DNA from: Alphaproteobacteria bacterium UBA7488
Lineage (GTDB): Bacteria; Pseudomonadota; Alphaproteobacteria; CAAHEQ01; UBA3637
Assembly: GCA_002477185.1 (NCBI GenBank)
Contig: DLOI01000007.1
Coordinates: forward strand, 2,273 to 8,949
DNA length: 6,677 nt
Direction: 5' to 3'
Shown here: piece after piece, positions 5,557 to 6,677 of the stretch
Layout of the letters: each line of letters opens with the position of its first letter
Position numbering within the stretch: the first letter of the stretch is position 1
Position numbers and translations under genes: made by a program
The notes under the pieces: model-generated
What the model saw: the letters and a program-made list of their open reading frames with translations, nothing else
Told to the model about the DNA's origin: nothing
The model's database searches: none

Positions 5557-6677
5557 AATACACTTCAATTATCATGACATCACTGGTTGGTATTTTGGCT
5601 TTACCATCCGTATTAAGTGCCGAAACAATCAACGTTGACGCTCAAAAGAATTTGGATATTACCATCTATAATGAAAATCGTGCATTGGTCAATGATACAC
5701 GTGCCGCGGATTTGACAAAGGGCAAAAATGCCATAGCTTTTGCCGATGTTTCCAGCCAAATCATGCCCGAAAGCGCTTTGTTACAGGGCAAAGACATCGA
5801 GTTAATGGAACAAAATTTCAATTATGATTTATTATCGGAAAGCTCATTGTTGGAAAAAGCTGTCGGCAGTACCGTGACGGTGGAATATATTAATCCGGCT
5901 ACCGGCGCCATAAAACAAAACCAAGCCGAATTGTTGGCTGTCAACGGTATATCGCCTATTTTAAAAATCGACGGCAAAATTGAAACCCAATACCCCGGCC
6001 GTGTCATCTTTAACAAAGTGCCCGATAATTTATTGGCAAAACCCACATTGATTATGGATGTACAATCCAAATCGGCACAATCTCAAGATTTGGAACTGAG
6101 CTATCTGACGCGCGGTTTATCTTGGAAAGCGGATTATGTAGCTGAATTAAATGATGCCGAAAACAAAATGAATTTAAACGGTTTGGTAACTTTGAATAAT
6201 AATTCGGGCGTTGATTATAGAAATGCGAATCTAAAACTGGTAGCGGGCGATGTCAATATCGTTCAAAATTATGTTCAACCCCGTATGATGAAAAGCATGG
6301 CTCTGATGGAAAGCGCCGCTGATATGGCAACGGGTGGTATGGCGGTTTCCAGCTTGTCGGATTTTTACTTGTACACTTTGCCGCGTAAAACGGATATTTT
6401 ATCCAATCAAACGAAACAAGTATCTTTGCTCAGCGGCAAAAACATTAACGTGAAAAAAACATATGAATTTGACAACTCGTTAAGCTTGCTGTACACGCCG
6501 GAACTTAAAAAAGTAAAACCGACCATTTTCATCGGCTTTGATAATGAAAAAGACAATAATTTGGGTATAGCTTTGCCAAAAGGCATCGTTCGTTTATATA
6601 AAGCCGACAATAAAGGCAAAATGCTTATTGTCGGAGAGGACAACATTAATCATACGGCCAATATGGAAAAAGTGCGC
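5553..6677 (+). CDS. DUF4139-type exported protein (3' end outside the window)
   Basis: The function is unknown. The frame is open for 375 codons from the ATG to the right edge, so the C-terminus is missing; family members are usually 450 or more residues. A signal peptide covers about 1-23 (ending VLSA), so the protein is probably periplasmic. The N-terminal part begins with LDITIYNENRALVNDTR (34-50), the start typical of this family. The DUF4139 region includes LSYLTRGLSWKADYV (182-196) and NGLVTLNNNSGVDY (209-222), and later LPKGIVRLYK (341-350) and GEDNINHTANMEKVR (361-375), all well-known family elements. Between them, residues 245-263 hold six methionines in a likely flexible loop. The gene overlaps the DUF2207-like gene by 4 nt. 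Family membership is confident; no enzymatic role can be read from it. Confidence 0.88.
   Translation, partial: MKYTSIIMTSLVGILALPSVLSAETINVDAQKNLDITIYNENRALVNDTRAADLTKGKNAIAFADVSSQIMPESALLQGKDIELMEQNFNYDLLSESSLLEKAVGSTVTVEYINPATGAIKQNQAELLAVNGISPILKIDGKIETQYPGRVIFNKVPDNLLAKPTLIMDVQSKSAQSQDLELSYLTRGLSWKADYVAELNDAENKMNLNGLVTLNNNSGVDYRNANLKLVAGDVNIVQNYVQPRMMKSMALMESAADMATGGMAVSSLSDFYLYTLPRKTDILSNQTKQVSLLSGKNINVKKTYEFDNSLSLLYTPELKKVKPTIFIGFDNEKDNNLGIALPKGIVRLYKADNKGKMLIVGEDNINHTANMEKVR

Noticed and set aside
5822..6646. Minus-strand open frames within the DUF4139-type gene
   Set aside because: They are antisense to a family-supported coding frame and show no start signal or domain.
1..6677. Possible defence island, mobile element, CRISPR array or tRNA
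   Set aside because: No transposase, integrase, repeat array, toxin-antitoxin pair or cloverleaf was recognised; the genes look like core and envelope functions.

Overview
The window looks like ordinary chromosomal DNA from an AT-rich Gram-negative bacterium. A TolC-family outer-membrane protein and several proteins with signal peptides show an outer membrane and periplasm. The xseB-ispA pair and the character of the proteins suggest a low-GC alphaproteobacterium, possibly of a host-associated lineage, but this placement is inference. No RNA gene, insertion sequence, CRISPR array or prophage gene was seen.

Layout. (1) Bases 1-1061, minus strand: a TolC-family efflux protein, complete at its N-terminus and running off the left edge. 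(2) Bases 1062-1133: a short divergent promoter region with a near-consensus promoter for tolC and a weaker one for the plus strand. (3) Bases 1134-3170: a tight plus-strand cluster of four genes: an exported Nuc-like phospholipase D-superfamily nuclease, an unrecognised 109-residue helical protein, exonuclease VII small subunit (xseB) and a (2E,6E)-farnesyl diphosphate synthase-type prenyltransferase (ispA). The gaps are 12 nt, a 4-nt overlap and a 20-nt overlap, so co-transcription and partial translational coupling are likely. (4) Bases 3280-3933: endonuclease III (nth), separated from ispA by 109 nt. (5) Bases 3994-6677: a two-gene cluster of exported or membrane proteins of unknown function, a DUF2207-like membrane protein and a DUF4139-type protein. 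They overlap by ATGA, and the second gene runs off the right edge.

Functionally the window mixes envelope export (TolC), DNA repair or processing (Nuc-like protein, XseB, Nth) and isoprenoid synthesis (IspA). The least understood part is the coupled DUF2207-like/DUF4139 pair, which probably acts together in the cell envelope. The 109-residue protein and the exported nuclease inside the xseB-ispA operon are the other points worth a look. Nothing seen amounts to a clearly new system.
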